This document shows positions 63,358 to 64,000 of a DNA stretch of 64,000 nt, in pieces. The stretch is from Bacteroidetes bacterium GWF2_33_16 (GTDB lineage: Bacteria > Bacteroidota > Bacteroidia > Bacteroidales > UBA12077): positions 163,762 through 227,761 of the forward strand of contig MEOE01000028.1 of assembly GCA_001768565.1 (NCBI GenBank), given 5' to 3'. The notes below the pieces were generated by a model. It saw only the letters and a program-made list of their open reading frames with translations, was not told the DNA's origin and did no database searches. Position 1 is the first letter of the stretch; each line of letters begins with the position of its first letter. A program made the position numbers and the translations under genes.

Positions 63358-63655
63358 AATATGATGGAGTTTAGGTTGTTTTTTACATATAGTAACAAAG
63401 ATAAGGGATTAAAGTTTTAGATCAATAATAATTATACCGTTTAAAGAAACAAAAGGTTTGGTTCTTTTAAATAAAAAAACAGCTTATTTTTTTTTGATAA
63501 TTAAAAAAATATTTAAATTGCACTTAAATAATTACTATTAAAATCCAGATTATTAAACAGAAAACCTCAGCATATTAAAATTAACCTGAAATTTATTATT
63601 CTTCACAAATTATTATTAATCATATAATTCAACGTTTAACAAACAGTCATTTAAA

Positions 63656-63892
63656 ATGAAATCGAACAAAAATTTTAATAAGGCGAAAAAACCTCGTCCG
63701 TTTGATAATGAAAGTGAGTTAAGAGGAAAAAAAGTTGTTCCTCTCCTAAAAAAGGATAAATACTTTAAAAAAGAAATTTTTAATGAAATTGATGAATTTG
63801 AAGATATCGAAGAATATGATTCAGATCAAGATCTGGAAGATTTTGACGAAATTGAAGACGATTCTTATTTAGACGAAGACGAGGATGAATAA
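63656..63892 (+). CDS. Small protein with basic head and acidic tail
   Basis: Protein of 78 residues. The first 40 residues are rich in Lys/Arg (NFNKAKKPRPF, RGKKVVPLLKKDKYFKK). The last 35 are almost all Asp/Glu with aromatics (DEFEDIEEYDSDQDLEDFDE). Such charge-segregated small proteins can bind nucleic acid or ribosomes, but I recognise no family. The coding frame has an ATG and a strong terminator after it, and the 298 bp upstream contains no other gene. Confidence 0.6.
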   Translation: MKSNKNFNKAKKPRPFDNESELRGKKVVPLLKKDKYFKKEIFNEIDEFEDIEEYDSDQDLEDFDEIEDDSYLDEDEDE

Positions 63893-63920
63893 AACCAATA
63901 TGAAATTAAATAAGAAGAAG

Positions 63921-63953
63921 CCGTCTCAAAAGATAATCTGAGACGGTTTTTTT
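63921..63953 (+). terminator. Rho-independent terminator after the acidic-tailed gene
   Basis: CCGTCTCA (63921-63928) is a perfect complement of 63939-63946, followed by a run of seven T residues. GC-rich stem, 10-nt loop. Confidence 0.85.
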
Positions 63954-64000
63954 ATGTTGTTATTTTTAGCGTATTTATATTTTAGCTTATAGTCTTTTGT

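Overview
This window comes from a low-GC member of the Bacteroidota, most likely an anaerobic or facultative marine-type Bacteroidales/Marinilabiliales lineage. The evidence is two proteins with type IX secretion C-terminal sorting domains, promoters of the Bacteroidetes TAnnTTTG type, the order DUF4271-hemD-rnpA-S41 protease, a DUF5686 surface protein, a very short ATP synthase epsilon subunit, and a tungsten/molybdopterin aldehyde:ferredoxin oxidoreductase. I see no phage, insertion sequence, integron or CRISPR array. Most of the window is core chromosome with some accessory islands.

Layout. 1-5.3 kb: 3' end of uvrC, then DUF4271, hemD, rnpA and a C-terminal processing protease. 5.4-10.4 kb: polA, queD and an ArsR-type regulator on the minus strand, then a long-chain polyprenyl diphosphate synthase. 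10.4-15.7 kb: minus-strand deoC-aldehyde oxidoreductase and dtd-MFS-MazG units. 15.9-20.7 kb: a large secreted endonuclease I with eight Ig-like repeats, followed by an unrecognised secreted HExxH protein. 20.7-25.1 kb: DUF2975/XRE pair followed by an active/inactive M16 protease pair. 25.3-32.6 kb: UspA, YitT, a small zinc-ribbon protein, a secreted M1 aminopeptidase, envelope proteins, polyphosphate glucokinase and tRNA-Arg(CCU). 32.7-45.1 kb: a long plus-strand run with a DUF5686 protein, CvpA, a Cys/Met PLP enzyme, tyrS, Wzz, an O-antigen ligase, a membrane-anchored reductive-dehalogenase-like protein, and a TPR-SpoIIE phosphatase. 45.1-49.7 kb: Na/Pi cotransporter, a second polyprenyl synthase and three tandem outer-membrane barrels. 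49.8-53.4 kb: atpD-atpC, a hydrolase and a GT9 glycosyltransferase. 53.4-61 kb: minus-strand yceD-rpmF-plsX-fabH lipid cluster, a histidine kinase, an AsmA-like protein and an unknown. 61-64 kb: a U32 protein, two STAS/SEC14-like paralogues (one with a destroyed start) and a tiny acidic-tailed protein.

How genes may work together. The most attractive functional hypothesis is DNA use. A secreted DNase at 15.9 kb would release deoxynucleotides. DeoC would split deoxyribose-5-phosphate into glyceraldehyde-3-phosphate and acetaldehyde. The aldehyde:ferredoxin oxidoreductase directly downstream of deoC could then oxidise the acetaldehyde and reduce ferredoxin. The second item of interest is the reductive-dehalogenase-like protein with a built-in three-helix membrane anchor and no Tat signal. 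I cannot claim a demonstrated new multi-gene system here. The least explained pieces are the secreted HExxH protein, the zinc-ribbon protein with a near-perfect Shine-Dalgarno, and the STAS-like paralogue pair. Starts were chosen from homology, signal peptides and promoter positions. All promoter and terminator calls are from pattern reading only.
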